A stretch of DNA of 64,000 nt from assembly GCA_913055655.1 (NCBI GenBank), contig CAJXKA010000001.1:616842-680841 (forward strand). Reading direction: 5' to 3'. The position numbers and the translations under genes are program-made. The notes under the pieces are model-generated. The model searched no databases, was not told the origin of the DNA, and worked only from the letters and a program-made list of their open reading frames with translations. Shown here one piece after another: positions 48,956 through 57,137 of the stretch. Positions within the stretch are counted from its first letter, which is position 1, and every line of letters starts with the position of its first letter. The DNA comes from an uncultured Oceanospirillales bacterium (GTDB lineage: Bacteria; Pseudomonadota; Gammaproteobacteria; Xanthomonadales; SZUA-36).

Positions 48956-50887
48956 ATGTGTGGAATTGCGGGCGTATTAGGCAATCTCGGCGTTAATCCG
49001 GTGGCCGGAGTGGCGGACATGGCCGACGCCATCGCTCACCGGGGACCGGATAATCAGGGTTGTTGGTCGGACATTGAGGCTGGCATCGCGCTGGGGCACC
49101 GGCGCCTGGCCGTTCAGGGGTTAGGGCAGGCGGGCGACCAGCCCATGGTTTCGCCGTCAGGTCGTTTCGTCCTCGCGTACAACGGAGAAATCTACAATCA
49201 TCTTGAACTGCGTGAGGAGGTAGAGGCGGGCGCGGGGAGGGTCCCTTGGCGGGGGAGTTCGGATACTGAAACATTGCTGGCAGCAATCGAGCGTTGGGGA
49301 CTGTCGAAGACGCTTGATCTTTCCCGTGGAATGTTCGCTTTAGCCTTGTGGGATCGCGCGCAATGCTCACTTCGGCTCGCGCGTGATCGGTTTGGTGAGA
49401 AGCCCCTCTATTATGGAAAGGTAGGTGGCAGCTTTCTGTTTGCCTCTGAGTTGCATTCCCTTGAGCGTTGGCCGGCATTCCAGGCCCGGATTAGTCCGGA
49501 AGCGGTTTCTGGGTTACTTCGCTATGGTTACGTTCCTTCGCCCGGATCTATCTACGAGGGTGTTTTCAAGTTACCGCCCGGAACGGTGTTAACCCTAAGT
49601 GCGAAGGGCCTCGGCGTTGAACCCAGTCTGTCGAGGTGGTGGAACTATAGGGATGAATGGGAGCAGGGGGCGAAAACCCGTTTCAAGAATGAGTCTGAAG
49701 TGCTTGAGTCACTTGATGAGGTGTTCAGCACCGCATGCGAGTTGCAGACTATTTCGGAAGTTCCACTAGGCGCGTTCCTCTCCGGTGGTATCGACTCAAG
49801 CACGGTGGTCGCCAGTCTGCAGGCTCGGTCACGGCAACCCGTGAAGACCTTTACGGTAGGCTTTCCAGAGTCTGAATATGATGAGTCTGGTGCGGCGGAG
49901 GCTATCGCCGCGCATCTGGGGACAGAACACGAGTCCTTCCGGCTAACTGCACAGGACGCGCTTAACTTGGTGCCGGAGTTGGCATCGATTTATGACGAGC
50001 CGTTTGCGGATGCATCACAAATTCCGACTGCCCTTGTCTGTCGACTGGCCCGGCAACATGTGACCGTGGCGCTGTCTGGCGATGCGGGTGACGAACTGTT
50101 TGGTGGGTACCAGCGTTACGTCTCCGCGGCGGAGGCCTGGGCAGCCGCTCGGAGAACACCTGGCTTTGCGCGACCGTTGCTGGCGCGTGTGCTGCAAAAC
50201 GAAGTGGTCTTGTCATTGATTTCAAAAAGAGCGGGCCATGGTCTGGGAATTTCTCACCCCTCAGAAAAGCTCAGGAAGTTCGGAAAACGGATTGTTACGG
50301 CGCGGAATGAAGCAGAGTTTTATGAATTGCTGACTGCGATCAACCCTGACAATCAAGAGCTAATTGCCGGAGTTAAAGTTCCAGCGCAGCCTCCTTACGA
50401 GCGATTCCGGGAGTTACCAAAAGCCGGGTATGAGGAGCGGATGATGTACGCGGACGCGCTGACCTACTTGCCCGACGACATCCTGACCAAGGTAGACAGG
50501 GCAGCCATGAGTGCCAGCCTCGAAACACGCTTGCCGTTCCTTGATATTGAGGTGGTCAGGCTGGCTTGCCGGTTGCCGTTGAACATGAAGCTTCGGGATA
50601 GAAAGGGAAAGTACTTGATTCGCAGGCTTTTAGAGAAGCGTGTGCCGCCGGAACTATTCGACCGGCCAAAGCATGGTTTTGCCGTGCCGCTGGCTGAATG
50701 GCTTCGGGGGCCACTGAAAGCGTGGTCAGGTGATCTCCTTTCGTCGATTCGTCCACATTCAGCGCTGCTGAACCGGAAAGAGGCGTTGCGACTTTTTGAA
50801 GAGCACTCGTCTGGGAGCGCAGATCATGCACAGGCAATCTGGAGCATCCTGATGTTGCAGGCATGGCGGCAGAGCAGGAGCTGCTGA
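48956..50887 (+). CDS. asnB: Asparagine synthase-like glutamine amidotransferase
   Basis: The 643-residue two-domain enzyme has the class II glutaminase (N-terminal nucleophile C2 in MCGIAGVLG, AYNGEIYNHLELR, RGSSDTETLL) and the ATP-pyrophosphatase domain (LSGGIDSSTVVA, ALSGDAGDELFGGY, DILTKVDRAAMSASLETRLPFLD). In EPS loci such proteins probably amidate uronic acids of the polymer instead of making free asparagine, which fits the UDP-GalNAcA enzymes upstream. Lasso-peptide cyclases belong to the same superfamily, but no lasso protease gene is nearby. Confidence 0.9.
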   Translation: MCGIAGVLGNLGVNPVAGVADMADAIAHRGPDNQGCWSDIEAGIALGHRRLAVQGLGQAGDQPMVSPSGRFVLAYNGEIYNHLELREEVEAGAGRVPWRGSSDTETLLAAIERWGLSKTLDLSRGMFALALWDRAQCSLRLARDRFGEKPLYYGKVGGSFLFASELHSLERWPAFQARISPEAVSGLLRYGYVPSPGSIYEGVFKLPPGTVLTLSAKGLGVEPSLSRWWNYRDEWEQGAKTRFKNESEVLESLDEVFSTACELQTISEVPLGAFLSGGIDSSTVVASLQARSRQPVKTFTVGFPESEYDESGAAEAIAAHLGTEHESFRLTAQDALNLVPELASIYDEPFADASQIPTALVCRLARQHVTVALSGDAGDELFGGYQRYVSAAEAWAAARRTPGFARPLLARVLQNEVVLSLISKRAGHGLGISHPSEKLRKFGKRIVTARNEAEFYELLTAINPDNQELIAGVKVPAQPPYERFRELPKAGYEERMMYADALTYLPDDILTKVDRAAMSASLETRLPFLDIEVVRLACRLPLNMKLRDRKGKYLIRRLLEKRVPPELFDRPKHGFAVPLAEWLRGPLKAWSGDLLSSIRPHSALLNRKEALRLFEEHSSGSADHAQAIWSILMLQAWRQSRSC

Positions 50888-50888
50888 A

Positions 50889-51926
50889 TTGATACCGTAC
50901 TGGCTGCTCTTCCTCTTCGCTTCCGGTGCTGTCCTTGGCGCGCACGGTGGTCGCCAGGGACGCTGGTGGGTTTGGTGGACTTTCGGGGCCGTATTGCTCC
51001 TCGTTGTAGGACTAAGAGATCACGTAGGTTGTGATTGGCTGGCATACGAGTTCTATCTTGAACGTGCGGCCCGCAGTGACTTCAGCGAACTGTGGGCACT
51101 TTCGGATCCGGGCTATCAACTTACAAATTGGATTTCCGCCCAGCTAGGCTGGGGTGTGTACGGGAACAATGTTCTTTGTGCATTGATCTTTACGATCGGA
51201 CTATTCGTGTTCAGTCGGCAGCAGCCATTACCGTGGCTGGCGGTGGCGGTGGCGGTTCCTTACCTGGTGATAGTTGTGTCCATGGGCTATACCCGCCAGG
51301 CCGTTGCGCTGGGGTTCGTGTTTTGGGCGCTGACCGCGCTGGAAAGCCGCAACCTTCGCCGATACCTGTTGTTGGTTGCGCTGGCGACACTGTTTCACAA
51401 GACAGCGGTGCTGATGATTCCCCTTGGCCTCTTCCTTTTCGGGCGAGGTTGGGCGGCAAGGGCATTTGCCGTCGTGTCCGTTGGGCTCGGGCTGTGGGCG
51501 GCCTTCCTGGCTGATTACCAGGATACGCTTTGGGAAAACTACGTACAGGCCGCAATGATCTCCCAGGGTGCGACTATCCGGGTGATGATGAACGTTGTAC
51601 CCGCACTCGTTCTGCTGGTTTTCTGGAATCGATGGAAAGCCGCGTTCCCGCAGTCACGGATATGGTTCTGGATGGCGTTGGCGGCTATCGCCTGTGTGCC
51701 GTTGTTAACCCAGGCATCCACGGCAACTGATCGGATTGCCCTATATCTCACACCGTTACAGGTCGTGGTGTTTTCCCGGTTGCCTGTGCTGGCGACCGCC
51801 TCCGCCACACGAAACGTTCTGGTTGCGGCAATTATCCTGGGATATGGGCTGGTGCTATTTGTGTGGCTGAACTTTGCGCGCCACGCTTACTGCTGGATTC
51901 CCTATCAAAACCATTTGTTTGGATAG
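50889..51926 (+). CDS. EpsG-family polysaccharide polymerase
   Basis: The 345-residue protein has about ten membrane helices and the EpsG pattern: VVGLRDHVGCDWLAYEFYLERA (the R-x-x-V-G-x-D-W-x-x-Y motif), DPGYQLTNWISAQLGWGVYGNN, and SMGYTRQAVALGFVFWAL. EpsG proteins are Wzy-like polymerases for exopolysaccharide. The start is TTG 50889, 1 nt after the AsnB stop. It is the last recognisable gene of the A/T-richer block. Confidence 0.85.
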   Translation: MIPYWLLFLFASGAVLGAHGGRQGRWWVWWTFGAVLLLVVGLRDHVGCDWLAYEFYLERAARSDFSELWALSDPGYQLTNWISAQLGWGVYGNNVLCALIFTIGLFVFSRQQPLPWLAVAVAVPYLVIVVSMGYTRQAVALGFVFWALTALESRNLRRYLLLVALATLFHKTAVLMIPLGLFLFGRGWAARAFAVVSVGLGLWAAFLADYQDTLWENYVQAAMISQGATIRVMMNVVPALVLLVFWNRWKAAFPQSRIWFWMALAAIACVPLLTQASTATDRIALYLTPLQVVVFSRLPVLATASATRNVLVAAIILGYGLVLFVWLNFARHAYCWIPYQNHLFG

Positions 51927-52175
51927 TTTTACAGGGGTTGGAGAAAGCATGAGTGACAATATTATGCGTGGAAGTTCGCCCAGCGCGGCCGTGCAAGTGG
52001 CCTCCGTCAAGAAAATAGCTTCGCGCGCGTGTGGGTGCTCTTCATAGATGGCCTCCAGGGCGCACTCATGGCGAACCTTCGTCGAAATGGAATTCCCAGG
52101 GGCTCCAGGCTACGACTATGACCAACAGCCTCGCCATGGTGTCCAGCGTCATTGACGCATATGAAATGTGTCAAG
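51927..52175. other. Gene-remnant gap at the edge of the polysaccharide block
   Basis: A GGAG site and ATG at 51949 open a 33-codon frame that stops at once. On the minus strand a codon-like stretch (ECALEAIYEEHPHARE, about 52055-52095) is open but has no start or recognisable family. The gap probably holds debris of older genes. Confidence 0.4.
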
Positions 52176-52556
52176 TTAATTAGGCAGTGATGGGCAACTG
52201 TAATTCAACCCAAACTCCACCCGAAAGTCCGTAGCCTTCACCGTCGGCACCAGCCGACCCTTTTCCTTAGTCAGCTCCACAACCCCGCATTGCTCAAGCT
52301 TCTTCAGCGTACGGGAGAGGTTTGCCTTGTTGCGGTTGCTCAGGCGCTGGAGTTCGGTGAGAGAGCGGGGGTTGTTGTCCAGGATGAGTTTCAGCAGGGC
52401 CTGGTTTTCGCTGCTGAGGACCTGGGCCATGGATTTGATGGACTCGAACCAGACCTTGGGGTCGTCCTTGGGGCGGCGGTATTTGCCGGAGGCGATGGCG
52501 ATGGTTCGTTTCTGGTAGTCCGGGAAGGACATGATGCCGACTTTAAGGGGTTTCAT
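52176..52556 (-). CDS. TumA/HVO_A0114-like antitoxin regulator
   Basis: The 126-residue DNA-binding protein reads KPLKVGIMSFPDYQKRTIAI, DPKVWFESIKSMAQVLSSEN, and the winged helix ALLKLILDNNPRSLTELQRLSNRNKANLSRTLKKLEQCGVVEL. This is the HVO_A0114-type regulator normally paired with TumE/DUF6516 toxins. It appears intact. ATG 52556 is chosen because the upstream in-frame sequence is a toxin fragment (next entry). It is oriented against the polysaccharide genes. Confidence 0.82.
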   Translation of the reverse strand: MKPLKVGIMSFPDYQKRTIAIASGKYRRPKDDPKVWFESIKSMAQVLSSENQALLKLILDNNPRSLTELQRLSNRNKANLSRTLKKLEQCGVVELTKEKGRLVPTVKATDFRVEFGLNYSCPSLPN

Positions 52557-52790
52557 GATGCTGATTCTCCAGGTGGGCCGGAAAGCATGAGCGTTGTCGT
52601 ATCCCAATAACCTTTCATTAGCCCGGTTGTGCAAGGTTAGCGAGTACTTGATGCCGTGCGGTCGTTGGCTCGTTTTTGGGGCCAGGGCAACTTCGATCTT
52701 TGCCCAGTAACCATTGCCCAGCGGAAACAGTTCTCCATCAAGGTCCAGCAGGTAGCACAGGCCCGTCTCCGGAGTACGTCGGTTGTTCAC
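52557..52790 (-). pseudogene. Truncated TumE/DUF6516 toxin fused in frame to the antitoxin
   Basis: Residues 1-73 of the 204-residue frame match the TumE N-terminus: LLDLDGELFPLGNGYWAKIE, PHGIKYSLTLHNRAN and RLLGYDNAHAF. The expected continuation with the D-H-R-H segment and C-terminal helix is absent; the frame passes within a few codons (RPTWRISI) into the antitoxin start. An internal deletion best explains this. The fragment is probably non-toxic. Confidence 0.7.
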
Positions 52791-52921
52791 CGAAAAAGAC
52801 CATGTTGTGTGCAGATGATAACCATTTGACGGGTTTGTTTACAAGCTGCGCTCTAGTCTGCTTGGTCAATGCGTTCATGCCTGTACGTCTTACCCGTCTA
52901 AACGTGTAGGATTTCACCGCG

Positions 52922-54058
52922 ATGCACATCACCTTGACCGCCAACACCGACTGGTACCTCCACAATTTCAGCCTGGACTTGGCCCGCGCCCTCCGCGACC
53001 AGGGCCACCAGGTCAGCATGGTCTGTCCGCCAGGGCCCTACGTGGAGCGCCTACGCGACGAAGGCTTCCGCGTGCGCACGTTCACGGCGCCAAAAGAGGG
53101 CTTTTCATTAACCGGCAACCAGCGCGCGCTCAAAGAGATCACGGCCGCCTACAGGGCGCTGCGACCGGAGTTGGTGCACCTCTTCACGCCGGTGTGCGTG
53201 TTGCTGGGCGCGATCGCGGCGCGGCGGTGCCGGGTGGCTTACCGGGTGGCGGCGTTGACGGGGTTAGGGCACGTGTTCACGGCGGGCAGTGCGAAGGCGA
53301 GGGTGGCGCGGCCGGCGTTGAAGTGGTTGTTCCGGCGTGAGCTGAAGCGCGAGGGGACTGCGGTTGTGTTCCAGAACTCGGCGGATCGTGACGAACTGGT
53401 CGCGGCCGGCGTGGTCGACCCGGAGCGTTGTCACCTGGTTCGTGGGTCCGGGGTGGATGTCGAGCGGTTCCGGCCGCGGCAGGCGAATCGCGACGATGAC
53501 GAAGTACGCATCCTGTTCGCATCGCGGCTGTTGCGTGAGAAGGGCCTGGAGGAACTGTTGGCGGCCTTTGCGCTGGTGCATTCGGAGCACCCGGGAACAC
53601 GGCTGTGGATCGCCGGTGAGCCGTATGCGCCGAACCCGAGCAGTTTCTCGCGGGCCGAAGTCGATGGCTGGTCGCGGCGGCCGGGCGTCGAGGTGCTGGG
53701 GCAGGTTGAAGATATGCCGGGCCTTTTGGCCCAGGTCGACATCGTCGCATTGCCGTCCTACCGCGAGGGCACGCCTAAGATCCTGCTCGAGGCGGCAGCC
53801 TGCGGCCTGCCCATCGTCGCAACGGATATTCCCGGTTGCCAGGGCGTGGTCGAGGATGGCAAGAGCGGATACCTGATGCCTGCGAAATCCGTCAAACCAC
53901 TGGCGGACCGGCTGGTTGAGCTGGCCGCTGACCCGGAGCTCCGTCATCGCTTCGGCAAACGGGGCAGGGCGATCATCGTCGATCAATTCTCTGCCGAGAA
54001 GGTCATCGCCGATACATTGGCCGTGTATGACGGTTTAATGCCCGCAGCCCCAAAGTAG
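52922..54058 (+). CDS. GT4-family glycosyltransferase
   Basis: The 378-residue enzyme starts MHITLTANTDWYLHNFSLDL (as in WbuB/PglA-like transferases), then VHLFTPVCVLLGAIAARRC, ILFASRLLREKGLEELLAA and SYREGTPKILLEAAACGLPI (E-x7-E). It is G/C-rich like the core genome, unlike the preceding polysaccharide genes, so it may be a native member of the locus. The first residues of this family typically prefer UndPP-sugar acceptors. Confidence 0.9.
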   Translation: MHITLTANTDWYLHNFSLDLARALRDQGHQVSMVCPPGPYVERLRDEGFRVRTFTAPKEGFSLTGNQRALKEITAAYRALRPELVHLFTPVCVLLGAIAARRCRVAYRVAALTGLGHVFTAGSAKARVARPALKWLFRRELKREGTAVVFQNSADRDELVAAGVVDPERCHLVRGSGVDVERFRPRQANRDDDEVRILFASRLLREKGLEELLAAFALVHSEHPGTRLWIAGEPYAPNPSSFSRAEVDGWSRRPGVEVLGQVEDMPGLLAQVDIVALPSYREGTPKILLEAAACGLPIVATDIPGCQGVVEDGKSGYLMPAKSVKPLADRLVELAADPELRHRFGKRGRAIIVDQFSAEKVIADTLAVYDGLMPAAPK

Positions 54059-54125
54059 CCTTTCCTACGCGATTTTCAGTCCATTTCCGATATACTTAGT
54101 CAACCTGGTTAGCTAAGTTGGGTGC

Positions 54126-54356
54126 ATGCTCATGCAGGTCACCATTCATGAGGCCAAAACTCATCTCTCCAAGCTGATCCGAAAGGTGCTGGAGGGCGAG
54201 GAGGTCATCATCGCCCGCGGCAAGGAGCCGCTGGTGAAGCTTGTAGTGCTGGATAAGGAACGGCCACAGCGTCAGTTGGGCGCCGCGAAAGGCCTTATTA
54301 CCTATATCGCTGATGATTTTGATGAGCCGCTGGAAGAGTTCGAGGACTATATGTGA
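54126..54356 (+). CDS. Phd/YefM-type antitoxin
   Basis: The 76-residue protein starts MQVTIHEAKTHLSKLIRKVL and continues EVIIARGKEPLVKLV, the Phd fold that binds operator DNA and neutralises the toxin with its C-terminal tail (EPLEEFEDYM). ATG 54126 or 54132 (more typical) may be used. The VapC start overlaps its stop (GTGA). Confidence 0.9.
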   Translation: MLMQVTIHEAKTHLSKLIRKVLEGEEVIIARGKEPLVKLVVLDKERPQRQLGAAKGLITYIADDFDEPLEEFEDYM

Positions 54357-54736
54357 GGCTGCTGCTCGACACCCATATCGTACTCTGGGCTATCGCGGAG
54401 CCGTCCAGGTTATCCACGCAATTTCGGGATGCGTTGCTGAACGATGATTCTGAGTTGTGGTTCAGCGTGGCAAGTTACTGGGAAATTTGCATCAAGCAAT
54501 CTCTGGGCAAGCTAAACCTGGTGCCGGATTGGCAGTCCATGATGGAACATGCGTTGGTCATGAGCCATATCCGCTGGCTACCGATAGAAAAGCATCATTG
54601 TCAGAAGCTGTTGGAATTGCCACATCATCATCGCGATCCATTTGACCGGATTCTTGTGGCCCAGGCGCTTTGCGAAAAGATGATTTTTTTGACCACGGAC
54701 AAGTTCGTAAATCAATATGCTGTGAAAACGCTCTGA
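54353..54736 (+). CDS. PIN-domain toxin (VapC-like)
   Basis: The 127-residue PIN ribonuclease starts LLLDTHIVLWAIAEP (catalytic D in L-D-T-H) and continues ASYWEICIKQSLGKL (E), DPFDRILVAQALCEK (D) and FLTTDKFVNQY (D). This is the subgroup found with Phd antitoxins; targets are usually tRNA or rRNA. The GTG start is coupled to the antitoxin. Confidence 0.92.
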   Translation: MRLLLDTHIVLWAIAEPSRLSTQFRDALLNDDSELWFSVASYWEICIKQSLGKLNLVPDWQSMMEHALVMSHIRWLPIEKHHCQKLLELPHHHRDPFDRILVAQALCEKMIFLTTDKFVNQYAVKTL

Positions 54737-55195
54737 CTTTATTCCAGAGACTCGGACAGTTTTTCCACGAGTTCGCGTTGCTTCTCCGGATTCAGCCATT
54801 CGGCGAGTGCGATTCAACTTCTCTCCATACTGTCGTGCCATTCTGAACGCCCGTGAAATCAGGGGCGCCTGTTTGCACGGATGCGTAAGCGCTGTTGGGC
54901 CGGTACTTCGAAGCTGCAGCCACGGCGCTGCGCCCACGGTGAAGCACATACGCATCCCGGTTCGAACGAAAATCCACCCCATGCCCGCCAGGGCGCCAGC
55001 AGTCACGTTGTAACCACCAGGCGGGGCTGCCCAAAGATCCTGCTGGAAGCGGCGGCCTGCGGTTTGCCGATCGTGGCGACGGACATTCCGGGGTGTCGCG
55101 GCGTGAAGGGAAATTATCGCGTCCGGTTTCTCGTCTCGTCACGTGGTAGCGGAGACGAGCAGAATCTACGTGTCCCTTGTGGGTCTTGCGTTCCG
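54737..55195. other. 459-nt gap with gene fragments
   Basis: No intact gene is visible. The minus strand at about 54738-54806 encodes an orphan C-terminus (ALAEWLNPEKQRELVEKLSE, then stop). A glycosyltransferase fragment lies at 55029-55106 (separate entry). The rest shows no recognisable element. Confidence 0.6.
55029..55106 (+). pseudogene. Glycosyltransferase fragment
   Basis: About 26 codons read PKILLEAAACGLPIVATD then IPGCRGV, nearly identical in protein to residues 284-308 of the GT4 enzyme at 52922-54058. The DNA differs mainly at third codon positions, so it is the remnant of a second, long-diverged transferase, not a recent copy. The flanks do not continue the match. Confidence 0.75.
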
Positions 55196-56221
55196 CTAGC
55201 CGTTGAACCGGCCGCGCAACAACTCCCAGCCGAACGCCACTTTCTTGCGCACCGATTCCTGGCCGCGCAGGTCCGACCAGGCCCAGGCCCATCGGCCGGC
55301 ATCCAGCAGTCGTGCGCTGGGTTCGGTGGCTCGTCCGCTCGATAAAGTTTGCAGTCGTTTGTCGCTGACCGCGGTACCGAACGCCGCGCGGCTGGCTTCA
55401 AGCGCCGTGGCGCACAGGGTGCCCTGGGCGCGGTCGAGCGCCAGGTCGGTGAATGCCAGCCGGTCGCCGGCCGCCATGGCCTCGTACAGCAGGTGGATGT
55501 CGTACAACCAGATCATTCGCTGGCTGGCGCTGTTACGGCCGTGCGCTACGCGGTGGAGCGCGGCGTGTAGCAACAGGCCGGGCAGGGCGGGGGACATCGC
55601 GCCGACGCGTTGCAGCGGTAGGGCGTGATCGAGGCATTCCTGGAATCCCAGGGTGTCACGGAACAGGGAGCGGTTCGACAGGCGGTAGTGAATGTCAAAC
55701 CACAGGTGCTCGCCCTGGAAGGCGTCCGGGGTCGCCTGGAACTGCCGCGAGGAAGCCGTATTCGTGGAAAGGTTGACGACCCGGTAGCCGAACGCGCTGA
55801 GTGTTTCCGCGACGTCGCCCGCTTCGGTCTCACGCACCCAGACATCCGTGTCGCAACGTGGGCGCAGGAAAGCGTCCGGGTAGACGTGTTCGGCAACCGC
55901 GGCGCCTTTCAGCAACAGGCTGTCGATGGCGTTCTCGTCAAAATGTGTCATTAACCGGCGGGTCGACGCCTGCATGGCCAGTTCCGTGACCGCGGTGTGG
56001 CGGGCCTGATGGTGCAATGCCTCGCGAACCCATTTGGTCAGGCCGGTCAATGAACCCTCGTGCGCCCGCCTGTCGAGAAGGGGCCCGATCCCGTGCCAGG
56101 CGGCGATGCGCGGCAGATCCATGTCACCCAGGGTGGAAAGGTCGGCCTCGCGCCCGGCGATGGCCTGTGCCAGCAAGCGCCAGCTGGAAGGTTCGAGTGC
56201 GGCGTTGGGACGCGGGGACAA
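55196..56221 (-). CDS. Nucleotidyltransferase-family protein (NTP_transf_5-like)
   Basis: The 341-residue protein has the pattern of uncharacterised Pol-beta-type nucleotidyltransferases of peptide- and EPS-gene clusters: SLLLKGAAVAEHVYPDAFLR, the D-x-D in RCDTDVWV, HLWFDIHYRLSNR and LPGLLLHAALHRVAHG. Homologues are encoded beside PqqD-like and HprK-like proteins, for example in some lasso-peptide loci. What it modifies is unknown. It is divergent from the PqqD-like gene by 82 bp. Confidence 0.82.
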   Translation of the reverse strand: MSPRPNAALEPSSWRLLAQAIAGREADLSTLGDMDLPRIAAWHGIGPLLDRRAHEGSLTGLTKWVREALHHQARHTAVTELAMQASTRRLMTHFDENAIDSLLLKGAAVAEHVYPDAFLRPRCDTDVWVRETEAGDVAETLSAFGYRVVNLSTNTASSRQFQATPDAFQGEHLWFDIHYRLSNRSLFRDTLGFQECLDHALPLQRVGAMSPALPGLLLHAALHRVAHGRNSASQRMIWLYDIHLLYEAMAAGDRLAFTDLALDRAQGTLCATALEASRAAFGTAVSDKRLQTLSSGRATEPSARLLDAGRWAWAWSDLRGQESVRKKVAFGWELLRGRFNG

Positions 56222-56303
56222 GGAGCGGGCCTCGATTGCTCTATAAGGGAACGACTGCCAGTTTAGCCTGAATCCGTTTCGCGGAATGTCCTAGAATCCG
56301 CCC

Positions 56304-56579
56304 ATGAATACGTCGACTGGCGGTTACATCGTCTCTACGGACGTCCTGTCGCAGGAGGTCAATGGCGAGATCGTGTTGCTCGATCTCAAGGCTGAAACTT
56401 ACTATGGGCTCGACCCGGTGGGTGCGGCGGCATGGAAACTGATCGGTGAGGGCCACGGCCGCGACGGCGTGGTCGAAGCCATGCTGCAGGCTTACGATGT
56501 CGAGCGTAGCCGGCTGGAAACCGATATCGACGCCCTGCTGGCAGGGTTGCTTGCGGCCGGACTGATTCGCGAAGCCTAG
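56304..56579 (+). CDS. PqqD-family peptide chaperone
   Basis: The 91-residue winged-helix protein carries the PqqD pattern: TDVLSQEVNGEIVLLDLKAE, TYYGLDPVGAAAWKLI and VEAMLQAYDVERSRLETDID. PqqD-like RiPP recognition elements bind the leader of a precursor peptide and present it to a modifying enzyme. No PQQ genes are here. The neighbouring kinase and nucleotidyltransferase are candidate partners. Confidence 0.9.
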   Translation: MNTSTGGYIVSTDVLSQEVNGEIVLLDLKAETYYGLDPVGAAAWKLIGEGHGRDGVVEAMLQAYDVERSRLETDIDALLAGLLAAGLIREA

Positions 56580-56593
56580 TACGCGCACCGCGG

Positions 56594-57007
56594 CTATTCG
56601 CTCAGCGGGACATGCAGGGTTCCGCCACCATTTGCACCGCCGCGGGCGGCTGCTTCGATACGCACCCAGAAACCTTCATAGTCCGAAATTTCGCTGTCGA
56701 GCAGTGGGGTCGTTGCCAGGGCGCGGTAATTCTGGCTGGCAGCGTTGACCGAATCGACGTCGTAGACGAAGGCCACGTTCAGCAACTGGCCGTCGTTGTT
56801 GGCCTGGTCAGGTGTCTTGAAGCCATTGGCGTCCTGGTAACGGGTATCTGACCACAGCATGGCCCGGGCAAATGGGTTGCGAATCATCACGCGGGCGAAC
56901 GCCGGGCCGCCGCCCGCCACAGCGGTTCCGCCGGTGCCGACGAAAGTGGTGACGGTAAGGTAAGGGTCCGCATGTGCGCTGAGCATGAGTAGCAGGCCGG
57001 TCAGCAA
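56594..57007 (-). CDS. Small secreted protein, stand-alone copy of a C-terminal domain
   Basis: The 137-residue protein begins with a short signal-like segment (LTGLLLMLSAHA-DPY), and nearly the whole mature part aligns with the last 110 residues of the two FG-GAP-like proteins downstream: FARVMIRNPFARA, SDTRYQ, FVYDVD, YRAL, EGFWVRIE and a terminal VPLSE. The TTG start at 57007 follows GAGG closely and an in-frame stop lies just upstream, so it might alternatively be a 5'-truncated relic. Confidence 0.7.
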   Translation of the reverse strand: MLTGLLLMLSAHADPYLTVTTFVGTGGTAVAGGGPAFARVMIRNPFARAMLWSDTRYQDANGFKTPDQANNDGQLLNVAFVYDVDSVNAASQNYRALATTPLLDSEISDYEGFWVRIEAAARGGANGGGTLHVPLSE

Positions 57008-57137
57008 CCCGCCTCAACGTCTTGAGTGTCGGGCGACTATTTTAATCCCCCTTAAAAAACAGAGCCTTGCCCGCCAGTATAGTCATCCAGGGCGCATGTT
57101 TCACACTGCAGCAGCCGGGTTGAATAGAATATAGACC

